Origin: DATIYF01 sp035517775
GTDB taxonomy: Bacteria; Acidobacteriota; Terriglobia; Terriglobales; Acidobacteriaceae
DNA: 37,412 bases
Assembly (NCBI GenBank): GCA_035517775.1
Contig: DATIYF010000015.1
Location: 1 to 37,412, forward strand
Reading direction: 5' to 3'
Shown: piece after piece, positions 1 to 6,627 of the stretch
Numbering within the stretch: the first letter of the stretch is position 1
Layout of the letters: the number at the start of each line of letters is the position of its first letter
Translations under genes and position numbers: made by a program
Notes under the pieces: model-generated
What the model saw: the letters and a program-made list of their open reading frames with translations, nothing else
What the model was told of the DNA's origin: nothing
Database searches by the model: none

Positions 1-310
1 AGCACCGCCGCCCCCAGCCTCATATGGGACGACAACCTGCCGTCTGGGGCCGTGTGGGGACGGGGCTTCGCCCCGTCCAGGCGGAGCGCAGCTCCGCGGC
101 GCACCCACTCCGGACTCCTGCGTCACCGTGCAGAAGCCGCACTTTCACTCACCTCCAGCCCCGCAGGGGCGGCGTACGACAGCCCAGGGCGTAAGCCCTG
201 GGTAGCCCGCTAAAGCCGACCGCCGCGGCCGGCGCTATTTGCACCCCCGGCACCCGTCCTGCTCCCCGGTTGCCGCCTCGTTGTAAACTTCTCCTTCCCC
301 GCATTGCGCG
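1..310. other. Non-coding left edge with two dispersed palindromic repeats
   Basis: I see no convincing gene here. The stretch holds one copy of the GTGGGGAC-type dispersed palindrome (52-99) and a different palindromic element around 152-212, with stems CCCCGCAGGGG and CCCAGGGCGTAAGCCCTGGG. Elements of this kind are common between genes in high-G+C Acidobacteriota. No clear promoter or ribosome-binding site is visible ahead of the ORF starting at 311. Confidence 0.5.
52..99 (+). repeat. Dispersed palindromic repeat, family A copy 1
   Basis: GTGGGGAC is followed by a GC-rich hairpin (GACGGGG / CCCCGTC) and then a second small hairpin, GGAGCGCAGCTCC. The same two-hairpin layout recurs at 4248-4295. 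The first hairpin recurs in inverted orientation at 7458-7488, 10922-10957 and, degenerate, at 37124-37161. Confidence 0.75.
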
Positions 311-838
311 ATGTCCCTCGCCCTCAAGCCGACCCACGCCACCGTCAAGGCCTACTACGACACGCTCCATCAATTCGGCCAACTGAACTTCGACCACGAA
401 GGCGCCGTCCGCAGCGCCTTTCAGGATCTGCTCTACAAATGCGGACGCAAAGCCAGGCCCCAGCTCACGCTCGTTCCCGAGTACCGCATTGAGCGGGCCC
501 GCTCCTCCGTCATCGTGGACGGCGCCCTCGTAGACCTCTACCACCTTCCCCACGGCTACTGGGAAGCCAAGGACGAAAAGGACGACCTCCCCAAAGAAGT
601 CGAACGCAAGCTTGCGCGCGGCTATCCCCGCGACAACATCATCTTCCAGGCCCCCGAGCGCGCCATCCTCTACCAGGGAGGCGCGCCGGCGCTCTTGACG
701 AAAACTTCCCACCCGGAGGTGATTCCAATGCCATTGGAATGTCGGAGCGACCGCAGCACTCGGAATGCCCGATCCCCGCGATTATCGACTCCCTGTTCCC
801 ACGACACCAGTGGAGTGCTCTGGCGGATATTGAAGTAG
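311..838 (+). pseudogene. Type ISP restriction-modification enzyme, 5' fragment (nuclease domain)
   Basis: The first ~124 residues look like the N-terminal Mrr-like nuclease domain of single-chain type ISP restriction-modification proteins (nuclease, helicase, methylase and target-recognition in one ~1,500-residue chain). Visible is a PD-(D/E)XK-like signature: D75 in VDLYHLPHGYW, then E85-A-K87. The segment LARGYPRDNIIFQ followed by ILYQGG also fits my recall of these enzymes. After about residue 124 (nt ~682) the family resemblance stops and the frame runs through unrelated residues to a stop at 838. The helicase and methylase parts are missing. The matching C-terminal end lies in the same orientation at ~2861-3055, so this is one gene whose core has been replaced by the HD/YwgA cassette. 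Family assignment is from memory of the motifs. A restriction enzyme this short should not be functional. Confidence 0.75.
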
Positions 839-940
839 CCGGTGTCGTATGGCATAAAGGCGCAGGTGTATCGGGGCGAGGCTGGCGATTTCTATTTACT
901 TTCGTGTCATGTTCGCCTATTTTGGCGTCTGGAAGTGGCG
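683..940. other. Left junction zone of inserted cassette
   Basis: This lies between the end of restriction-enzyme similarity (~682) and the GTG start of the HD gene. It contains a perfect 8-bp inverted repeat with a 3-nt loop (ATTCCAAT/ATTGGAAT, 722-740). No convincing protein is seen on either strand. The composition becomes more A+T-rich toward the HD gene. No transposase or clear direct repeat marks the junction. Confidence 0.4.
895..923 (+). promoter_or_regulatory. Candidate sigma70-like promoter for the HD/YwgA cassette
   Basis: TTTACT (895-900), a 17-bp spacer and TATTTT (918-923) give 4/6 matches to each consensus box. The predicted start of transcription is around 930, shortly before the GTG at 941. 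The position is sensible and inside the foreign segment, so the cassette would carry its own promoter. Read by eye only. Confidence 0.35.
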
Positions 941-2224
941 GTGAGTGACCCCCACCGAACGTTCGAAATTCGATGCCCAATCCATGGGTTCATAACCCTC
1001 AATGATTGGGAGCGGACGGTCATTTCAGAACCTGCCTTTCAGCGACTTCGTCGAATCAGGCAATTAGCTTGGACAGATTACGTGTACCCCGGGGCGATGC
1101 ACACTCGCTTTGAGCATTCGTTGGGTGTGATGCATGTGGCATCGTTGCTCTACGACGCTATCTGCGAAAAGTCAGCCGAGATTTTGAAGTCGGATCTTTC
1201 TTACAACCAAGATGGGCTTGGGCGCGATCGACAACTCGTCCGATTTGCGGCGCTTCTCCACGACGTAGGTCACGCGCCCTTCTCACATGCATCCGAGGAG
1301 CTTTTCCCAAAACGACCGGAGGGGAAACGATACAAACATGAGGACTATTCAGTTTCGATCATTAAGTCAGAATTAAAGTCGGCGATTGAAGATCACCCAC
1401 TGAACGCCAATTACGGATTTCACGCTGAAGACGTATCCGCCTTGATTGAGGGCAGCGCTAAGGCGAAGCAACCAATATTTTGGCGCGATCTGATTGACGG
1501 ACAAATGGATGCCGACCGGATGGATTACCTTCTCAGAGATGGCCACCACGCTGGGGTTGAATATGGGCGTTTCGACCTCAAACGGATTGTAACGACGGTT
1601 CGCGCGATCAGCAGCCGCGATGGCCATTCCCCGCAATTGGGAGTTTCGGAGGGCGGATGGCATGCGGCCGAGGGCCTCGTGATAGCCCGCTACTTCATGT
1701 TCACGCAGGTCTATTTCCACAAGACTCGTGTGGCATATGATGTTCACTTGCGCGAGGCGCTGAGAGAAATGCTCCCCGGAAATCAGTTCCCCGTTCCGAC
1801 TGGACAGGAGCTAAGCTCCTACCTGGAATGGGATGACTGGAAAGTATTGGGGCTTCTCAAGGATGGGAAGGGCGGGACCGGTGGAGCGAGGCTGCAAAAC
1901 AGAAATCACTACCGTCTGATACACAAAACTCCGGAGGTTCCAGCCCAGACCGACCTTGAGTTTCTGGACGTCGTCAAAGCTGCGTTGAAGGGAATGATAG
2001 CGGCCGAGGAATCGGCGTCCAAGAGTTGGTACAAGATTGGTTCGACAGATATTCCGGTGGTCAAAGATCACATCCCGAATGTCGTCAAGCCACTCTCAAC
2101 TCACTCGAGCGTAGTGCGTGGTTTAAAAGCAAACAGCCAGGTATTTTTGTATGCAATTCCTGAGGAACGCGATGCAGCTGACAAAAAGGTCGAGGAGGTG
2201 ATGGAAAGTGCCAAGCCAAAATGA
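941..2224 (+). CDS. SAMHD1/YwfO-like HD-domain dNTP triphosphohydrolase
   Basis: A 427-residue HD phosphohydrolase of the SAMHD1/dGTPase-like group. The metal-binding set is intact: H59 in RFEHSLG, H107-D108 in LLHDVGHAPFSH, and D192 in ADRMDYLLRD (equivalent to SAMHD1 D311, with the following K replaced by R). IHGFITL near residue 14 and FQRLRRIRQL near 33 are also typical of the group. The expected reaction is dNTP to deoxynucleoside plus triphosphate in the cytoplasm. In bacteria such enzymes act in nucleotide-pool control or in phage defence by dNTP depletion. I chose GTG 941 because family-like sequence starts there; an in-frame ATG at 842 would add unrelated residues. The 3' end overlaps the next gene by 17 nt. 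G+C is visibly lower than in the flanking genes, suggesting acquisition. Family is confident; substrate and role are inferred. Confidence 0.85.
   Translation: MSDPHRTFEIRCPIHGFITLNDWERTVISEPAFQRLRRIRQLAWTDYVYPGAMHTRFEHSLGVMHVASLLYDAICEKSAEILKSDLSYNQDGLGRDRQLVRFAALLHDVGHAPFSHASEELFPKRPEGKRYKHEDYSVSIIKSELKSAIEDHPLNANYGFHAEDVSALIEGSAKAKQPIFWRDLIDGQMDADRMDYLLRDGHHAGVEYGRFDLKRIVTTVRAISSRDGHSPQLGVSEGGWHAAEGLVIARYFMFTQVYFHKTRVAYDVHLREALREMLPGNQFPVPTGQELSSYLEWDDWKVLGLLKDGKGGTGGARLQNRNHYRLIHKTPEVPAQTDLEFLDVVKAALKGMIAAEESASKSWYKIGSTDIPVVKDHIPNVVKPLSTHSSVVRGLKANSQVFLYAIPEERDAADKKVEEVMESAKPK
2192..2200 (+). promoter_or_regulatory. Strong ribosome-binding site inside the HD gene for the downstream GTG
   Basis: GAGGAGGTG lies inside the last codons of the HD gene, 7 nt before the GTG at 2208. 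It decides the start of the second cassette gene and implies translational coupling of the two proteins. Confidence 0.7.
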
Positions 2225-2768
2225 GCCGCATCCACGTGTAGCTCTTATACCGATACTCGCTGCTAAATCGAAGGGCGGATGCATGGGTCGTACTGCGTTG
2301 ATGAAATACATGTATCTCTTGCAAGCGGTACGCAATGTCCCTCTTGATTACCACTTTACGCTTTATTCGTATGGCCCGTTCGACTCGGACGTTCTTGCAG
2401 ATCTTTCAATTGCTGAGTCTCTCGAAGCTGTCGAGAGTGAGCTAGTACTTTATTCCGGAGGCTATGGGTACAAGATCCGTCCGAATCGGGACAGGCAGTG
2501 GTTGCAAAAGAGGGCAGGGAAATTCATTAATCGGTACGAGGAAGATGTCACCTGGGTAATCACGCATTTTGGGTACCTTACGAGCGCCGAGCTAGAACTC
2601 GTAGGAACGATTGTTTACGTTGATCAAGAATGTTCGGTCGGAAAGCATGAAGGATTGCAGCGGGTGGCGGAATTGGTGCATGAGATAAAGCCCCACTTCA
2701 GCATGAGGAAGATTCTGGAATACGCCCAAAACCTCGCCGATGAAGACGTCTTGCAAGCTGCGGCATAG
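2208..2768 (+). CDS. YwgA/Panacea-like protein partnered with the HD enzyme
   Basis: A 186-residue soluble protein. The segment LMKYMYLLQ (about residues 31-39), followed by YHFTLYSYGPFDSDVLADL (about 48-66), resembles the YwgA family and, more loosely, the Panacea/SocA (DUF4065) fold: a helix with K-x-x-Y-L, then a Y-G-P-F turn. It starts at GTG 2208, supported by a strong internal GAGGAGGTG site, and overlaps the HD gene by 17 nt, so the two are co-translated. As I recall, B. subtilis also has neighbouring ywfO (HD phosphohydrolase) and ywgA genes, which supports a conserved functional pair. Panacea-type proteins occur as antitoxins, so it could restrain or regulate the HD enzyme; that is inference. 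No catalytic motif is visible. Family assignment is moderate. Confidence 0.6.
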   Translation: MPSQNEPHPRVALIPILAAKSKGGCMGRTALMKYMYLLQAVRNVPLDYHFTLYSYGPFDSDVLADLSIAESLEAVESELVLYSGGYGYKIRPNRDRQWLQKRAGKFINRYEEDVTWVITHFGYLTSAELELVGTIVYVDQECSVGKHEGLQRVAELVHEIKPHFSMRKILEYAQNLADEDVLQAAA

Positions 2769-2814
2769 GCCCATAGGAGTTCCCTACTAAACTAGCCTCC
2801 ATTCATCGGCTTCT

Positions 2815-2842
2815 CATCTCGCGGGGTTACCACCGCGAGATG
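2815..2842. other. Hairpin at the right edge of the cassette
   Basis: A perfect 10-bp inverted repeat (CATCTCGCGG / CCGCGAGATG) with an 8-nt loop, 46 nt after the YwgA-like stop. No T-tract follows, so as a terminator it would be weak. It lies just before restriction-enzyme similarity resumes (~2861), so it could also mark the cassette boundary. Confidence 0.5.
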
Positions 2843-3055
2843 CCTAACGTTCTGTTTGTGGGCAACCGCTCCGCCCTCGAATGGGTGATTGATCAATACC
2901 AGGTCTCGACCGACAAGCGCAGCGGCATCACCAACGACCCCAACCGCGAGGACGACCCCACCTACATCCTCCGCCTCATCGGTCAGGTCATCACCGTCAG
3001 CCTGGAGACCGGAAAAATCGTCTGCTCCCTGCCACCCCTGGGCCTGCCCGAATAG
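2840..3055 (+). pseudogene. Type ISP restriction-modification enzyme, 3' fragment
   Basis: From about nt 2861, GNRSALEWVIDQYQV, then DKRSGITNDPNR and YILRLIGQVITVSLET are, from memory, the conserved extreme C-terminus of type ISP restriction-modification proteins. The frame ends at a TAG (3053-3055) 27 nt before the convergent parB stop. The first residues after ATG 2840 (MPNVLFV) do not resemble the family and include part of the boundary hairpin. Together with the 311-682 fragment this is one interrupted gene that has lost the large central part. It is unlikely to be translated into anything functional. Confidence 0.75.
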
Positions 3056-3082
3056 CGGTTCTGCGAGCCGTCACCGCCGCCC

Positions 3083-4162
3083 TCACTCCCCCTTCAACAT
3101 CCCCACCACGCGGTCAAAATCCTCCAGGCTGGCGTACTCAATCACAATCTTCCCCTTGCCCTTACGGTCGCGAATCTTCACCTTCACTCCCAGAATCTTC
3201 TGCAGCTCGCTCTGCGCCGCCCGCACATTCGGATCCACCCACCGCGCCCCCCGCGCCTGTTTCTCCTGGGGAAGCTGGTATCGCTTCATCATCGCCGCAT
3301 CCACCAGGTCATCCACGCCCGCCGGTGAAAGGTTCCTCTGTACCGCTTCATCTGCAATCCGGGCAATCTCCCCGTTATCATCCAGCTTCAGCAGCGACCG
3401 CGCCTCGGTAAACCCCAGCACCCCGTCCAGCAGGTACTTCATCACCGTTCCAGGCAGCCTCAGCAGCCGCATATAATTGGCCACCGTCTCCCGCGCCAGC
3501 CCCACCCGTTCGCCAATCTGCTCCTGGGTCAGGCCAAATTTCTGGCTCAGCCGCACGAATGCCGTCGCCTGCTCCATGCAGTTCAGGTCCTCCCGCTGCA
3601 GGTTTTCGACAATCGTCATCTCCGCTGCCGCCTGGTCCGAAACCTTGCGCACAATCGCCGGGATCGTCGCCTTCCCCGCCAGCTTCGAAGCCCGGCAGCG
3701 CCGCTCACCCAGGATCAGGACATACTTCCCCTCCGCCCCCGGCCGCACCACGACCGGCTGCACCACCCCGTTCGTCAGGATGGATTCCATCAGGTCCTGC
3801 ATTGCATCTTTGTCAAAGTTCTGCCGCGTCTGGTAGGGGTTGTGCTCGATTTTCTCCAGCTCGATCTGCACAATCATTTCGTTCTGCCCCGGGCGCGCCG
3901 CCTGCGCGTGAATCTCGGCAATCACTCCGGGATGCGGCGCGGCCGCCTCGCCCGCCTCGCGGTTCGGGGCTGCCGGGCTGCCCCATCCCGCTCGGTTTTC
4001 ACGCGCGACGGCCGCCGGCAACAGCGACTCCAGCCCCCGCCCCAGCGCCCGCCGTTTCTCGATCGGCTTCTCCGTTTTTTCTGCTCCCGCTTCCCCCGCC
4101 ACGTTCTCTGCTGCCGTGTTCGCCGCTTCCGGCGTAATCTTCTCCGCCGCTGATGTGTTCAT
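3083..4162 (-). CDS. parB: Chromosome partitioning protein ParB
   Basis: A 359-residue ParB/Spo0J: a CTPase clamp that loads at parS and organises the origin region for segregation by ParA. Visible: an Ala/Glu-rich N-terminal arm (1-32), the ALGRGLESLL segment (39-48) typical of the ParB N-terminus, the ParB/Srx nuclease-like fold with GERRCRAS (152-159) and ENLQREDLN (186-194), a helix-turn-helix around 211-232 (LTQEQIGERVGLARETVANY) and a C-terminal dimerisation region. I chose ATG 4162, preceded by a purine-rich GGCGGAGAG. A longer frame to 4321 would translate the palindromic repeat at 4248-4295 and is rejected. It follows parA by 200 nt with repeat DNA between, so it may have its own promoter. 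Confidence 0.95.
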   Translation of the reverse strand: MNTSAAEKITPEAANTAAENVAGEAGAEKTEKPIEKRRALGRGLESLLPAAVARENRAGWGSPAAPNREAGEAAAPHPGVIAEIHAQAARPGQNEMIVQIELEKIEHNPYQTRQNFDKDAMQDLMESILTNGVVQPVVVRPGAEGKYVLILGERRCRASKLAGKATIPAIVRKVSDQAAAEMTIVENLQREDLNCMEQATAFVRLSQKFGLTQEQIGERVGLARETVANYMRLLRLPGTVMKYLLDGVLGFTEARSLLKLDDNGEIARIADEAVQRNLSPAGVDDLVDAAMMKRYQLPQEKQARGARWVDPNVRAAQSELQKILGVKVKIRDRKGKGKIVIEYASLEDFDRVVGMLKGE

Positions 4163-4362
4163 CTCTTCACTCTCCGCCGCAATCGCGATTCCTGGTGACT
4201 CACCACCACCACTCTGCCATCCCGCCTTTGCCTGCCGTGCCACTGAACATGTGGGGACAGCCGCCCCGGCTGTCCGGCGGAGCGAAGCTCCGCGGCCCAT
4301 CTCTACGCACGGGCAATACATTGATGTATATCAATACATAATATTGATGCACATGAATGTGA
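4163..4362. other. parA-parB intergenic region with repeat and AT-rich palindrome
   Basis: It contains the family A repeat (4248-4295) and an A+T-rich segment (about 4311-4350) with the inverted repeat ATTGAT/ATCAAT (4320-4335, 4-nt spacer). This could be a regulatory site or promoter region for parB, but I see no clear -35/-10 pair. Confidence 0.4.
4248..4295 (+). repeat. Dispersed palindromic repeat, family A copy 2
   Basis: The first 31 nt (4248-4278) are exactly repeated, inverted, at 7458-7488. The hairpin GGACAGCC...GGCTGTCC is followed by the second hairpin GGAGCGAAGCTCC, as in copy 1. Confidence 0.85.
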
Positions 4363-5433
4363 CTATGCCGTCTTCCCCAACTCCGCCGCCGGTAGCTCCT
4401 CTGTCTGCCCCGCCTCCGTGCTCTCAGCAACCGGCGCGCCCGATGCTCCTTCGGCCCTGCCCTCGCCCGCCTCAGCCTCATCCTTTGCAACAGCTCCTTC
4501 AACCGGCTCCGGCGAGGCCTGCGCTTGCAGCTCTGGAGTTGCCTGTTCGTTCGCCGTCTCCACCTGCGTTTCGGGCTGTGTTGCCTCACGCACCTCATTC
4601 GCAGCCGGTGGCTCCATTGCCCCCGCAGTCGCAGCCTGCTCTACCCGCGGCGTCTCCTGAGCCGCCGCCGGCACGTGCCGCGCCAGCAGCTCTTTCGCCA
4701 GCCGGATGTAACTCTCTGCGCCCTTCGACCTCGGGTCGTACACCAGCGCCGCCTTGCCATGACTGGGCGCCTCTGCCAGCCGTATGTTGCGCGGGATGGT
4801 CGTAGCGCACAGCTTCTCGCCAAAGAACCTCCTGAGTTCAGCCGTGACCTGCTGCGCCAGGTTGGTGCGCTCGTCGAACATGGTCAGCACCACGCCTTCG
4901 ATCTCGAGCTCAGGATTCAGGCCCGACCGGATGCGCCCCACCGTATCCAGCAGCTCGCTGATGCCTTCGAGCGCAAAGTACTCGGCCTGCATAGGAATCA
5001 GCACGGTATCGGCCGCGACAAGCGCATTCAGCGTGAGCAGATCGAGCGCAGGCGGGCAGTCCAGCACAAGAAAATGAAAGCGCTCCTGCAGAGAGGCCAG
5101 GGCATCCCGCAGGCGAAACTCACGCCGCTCGGCGTCCACCAGCTCAAGGTTGGCCCCGATCAGGTTCTTGTGTGCCGGAACCAGCCAGAGCTGCTCAAGT
5201 TCTGTGGTCTGAATGGCGTCGCCCGCGGCGGCGGAGCCCATGAGCAGATCGTAGGTGCTGATGCGCTCAGGATCCTTGGTGAATCCCAGGCCGCTGGTGG
5301 CATTGGACTGCGGATCGCAGTCCACGAGCAGCGTGTTGACCTCCGCCGCTGCAAAGGAGGCGGCCAGATTGATGGCAGTCGTGGTCTTGCCGACGCCACC
5401 CTTCTGGTTGGCTACCGCAATGACGTGTCCCAT
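4363..5433 (-). CDS. parA: Chromosome partitioning ATPase ParA (Soj) with acidic C-terminal tail
   Basis: A 356-residue ParA-type deviant Walker ATPase, which binds DNA non-specifically and pulls ParB-parS complexes. KGGVGKTT (11-18) carries the signature lysine; LLVDCDPQSNAT (about 35-46) and FLVLDCPPALDLLTLNAL (about 120-137) are the Walker A' and B regions. The core ends near residue 255, the usual length. The remaining ~100 residues form an Ala/Glu/Pro/Thr-rich, low-complexity tail that ordinary Soj proteins lack. It is first in the parA-parB order, with parS-like sites just upstream (5582-5797). No obvious Shine-Dalgarno site precedes the ATG at 5433. Confidence 0.95.
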   Translation of the reverse strand: MGHVIAVANQKGGVGKTTTAINLAASFAAAEVNTLLVDCDPQSNATSGLGFTKDPERISTYDLLMGSAAAGDAIQTTELEQLWLVPAHKNLIGANLELVDAERREFRLRDALASLQERFHFLVLDCPPALDLLTLNALVAADTVLIPMQAEYFALEGISELLDTVGRIRSGLNPELEIEGVVLTMFDERTNLAQQVTAELRRFFGEKLCATTIPRNIRLAEAPSHGKAALVYDPRSKGAESYIRLAKELLARHVPAAAQETPRVEQAATAGAMEPPAANEVREATQPETQVETANEQATPELQAQASPEPVEGAVAKDEAEAGEGRAEGASGAPVAESTEAGQTEELPAAELGKTA

Positions 5434-5581
5434 GAATTGTCGGAGAGTGCCTGAGAGCTACGCGCAGCATAGAGCGGATCGCCGGTGGATAGCAAGGCCG
5501 GATTTCGCGGCAAGGTGGTTTATACCGTATCTATATGCAAAGTAATGAGATGGGTTGATAAAGAAGGCAGTTTTCCACAGA

Positions 5582-5597
5582 TGTTCCGCGCGGAACA
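5582..5597. other. parS-like ParB binding site 1
   Basis: TGTTCCGCGCGGAACA is a perfect 16-bp palindrome. It resembles the canonical parS TGTTTCACGTGAAACA, with the central bases and the third base of each arm altered. It is 149 nt upstream of parA. Confidence 0.8.
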
Positions 5598-5717
5598 CTT
5601 GTGCAAAAATCATGGCTACGGGCACCCGATCCCAGTGGCACATTCACGCCGGAACGATGCTGACGTTCCTTCGGAAACGTTGGGGCTAAGTTTGTTTATC
5701 GTTATGCAAATCGCTCT

Positions 5718-5737
5718 AGTGTTCCGCGCGGAACACT
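5718..5737. other. parS-like ParB binding site 2
   Basis: AGTGTTCCGCGCGGAACACT is a perfect 20-bp palindrome with the same 16-bp core as site 1. It lies 138 nt further from parA, measured core to core. Confidence 0.8.
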
Positions 5738-5781
5738 TGTGGGAAACAATGGGAGGCCTTGGTCAACGATATTGCTCCCCA

Positions 5782-5797
5782 TGTTCCGCAGGGAACA
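5782..5797. other. parS-like ParB binding site 3
   Basis: TGTTCCGCAGGGAACA has the same arms as sites 1 and 2 but an imperfect centre (CAG replacing CGC). It is 62 nt from site 2. A further degenerate half-match (CGTTCCTTCGGAAACG) is at 5664-5679. Confidence 0.7.
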
Positions 5798-6126
5798 CTA
5801 GAGCGTATTGCGGGAACGCCGTGCCGTTCTGGCTGGGGGAACCAGCGAGTGCAATGCAATGCCGTGCCGCTCCCACTTTCGGTGCGCCGACCCCGCCGCA
5901 GGGGGTGCCGAAGCGGCTGATCCATTACCCGGAGTGAATGCGAGTACCACTTAGTACAAGTTTGATTCGTGCCGGCGATGGCTCTGCTTTCTGCCTCCAT
6001 GAAACCAGTTTGCCCACTTGAAGCGCTTCGACTCCTATAGAGACGCGTTGGCGGCCAGAAAAATCATGAACCCATTCCACATGTTAACTGCCTTGATGCT
6101 GGATTGATTTGGTTCACCTAGACTGG

Positions 6127-6135
6127 TGTGGATAA
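6127..6135 (-). other. Perfect DnaA box
   Basis: TGTGGATAA on the plus strand is the reverse complement of the consensus TTATCCACA. It is the only perfect copy I see between parA and rsmG. One near match (TTTTCCACA) is at 5571-5579. Confidence 0.45.
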
Positions 6136-6627
6136 CCTGGCTGGCAATGAGTTGGATCTTGGGGCAAGGCAATCAGAGGGAGGGCATTTCCGCGGTAGTC
6201 CTCCCACTTACTGTCCTGAATGCGGCCCGAGCGGCGCGTACCCGTGGCGGAGCAGGCGAGCAATCCGCAGGCGCTCGTATGTTTACCATAATGATGATAA
6301 CTATTGTGGTTACAGTTGACGCAAGCGGCCGGGCCGGGGCTGGAAAATCGGACCGGAAGCGCTGAGAGCCTCCGGGGAAGTTCGGCGAAGATGATCAGGA
6401 TGACTTGAATTCTCCATGTTTTCCCACTCGTAGGCAAGAATCTGGCTCTTTATATCAAGCTTTGCCCGTGTTCTGGCTGCATTCCGCGCTAGGTTTACCA
6501 CCTATTAACTACTTCGGTTCTCACGAAGCGACAGGTTCGCCTGGGAAGTTCGCCCGCTCTTACCACTCTGGTCACGGCGAAGGCTACACAGGAAACATGC
6601 CGCGGGATGGCCCTCTTCGCCGCGTCC

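Larger units (their letters stand above)
5434..6627. other. 1.2-kb non-coding centromere/origin-like region
   Basis: No frame here looks like a real protein. It holds three parS-like palindromes (5582-5797), a one-mismatch DnaA box TTTTCCACA (5571-5579), a perfect DnaA box (6127-6135) and A+T-rich patches (5520-5570, 5690-5715, 6280-6315). I see no tRNA. The part from 6136 to 6627 has nothing I can name. Confidence 0.6.

Noticed and set aside
842..940. Extension of the HD protein to ATG 842
   Set aside because: The 33 extra residues are unlike the family and cover the proposed promoter; GTG 941 is where similarity to HD proteins starts.
2836..2870. Integron attC-like core sites at the cassette's right edge (GCCTAAC fits RYYYAAC)
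   Set aside because: No matching GTTRRRY partner at the proper distance, no second attC and no integrase; a 7-base degenerate match is expected by chance.
3083..4321. Longer ParB reading frame starting at 4321
   Set aside because: The extra 53 residues translate the family A repeat and have no ParB character; ATG 4162 gives a normal N-terminus.
5485..5937. 150-codon plus-strand open frame in the parA-rsmG gap
   Set aside because: It reads through all three parS palindromes, lacks a ribosome-binding site and shows no protein-like composition.
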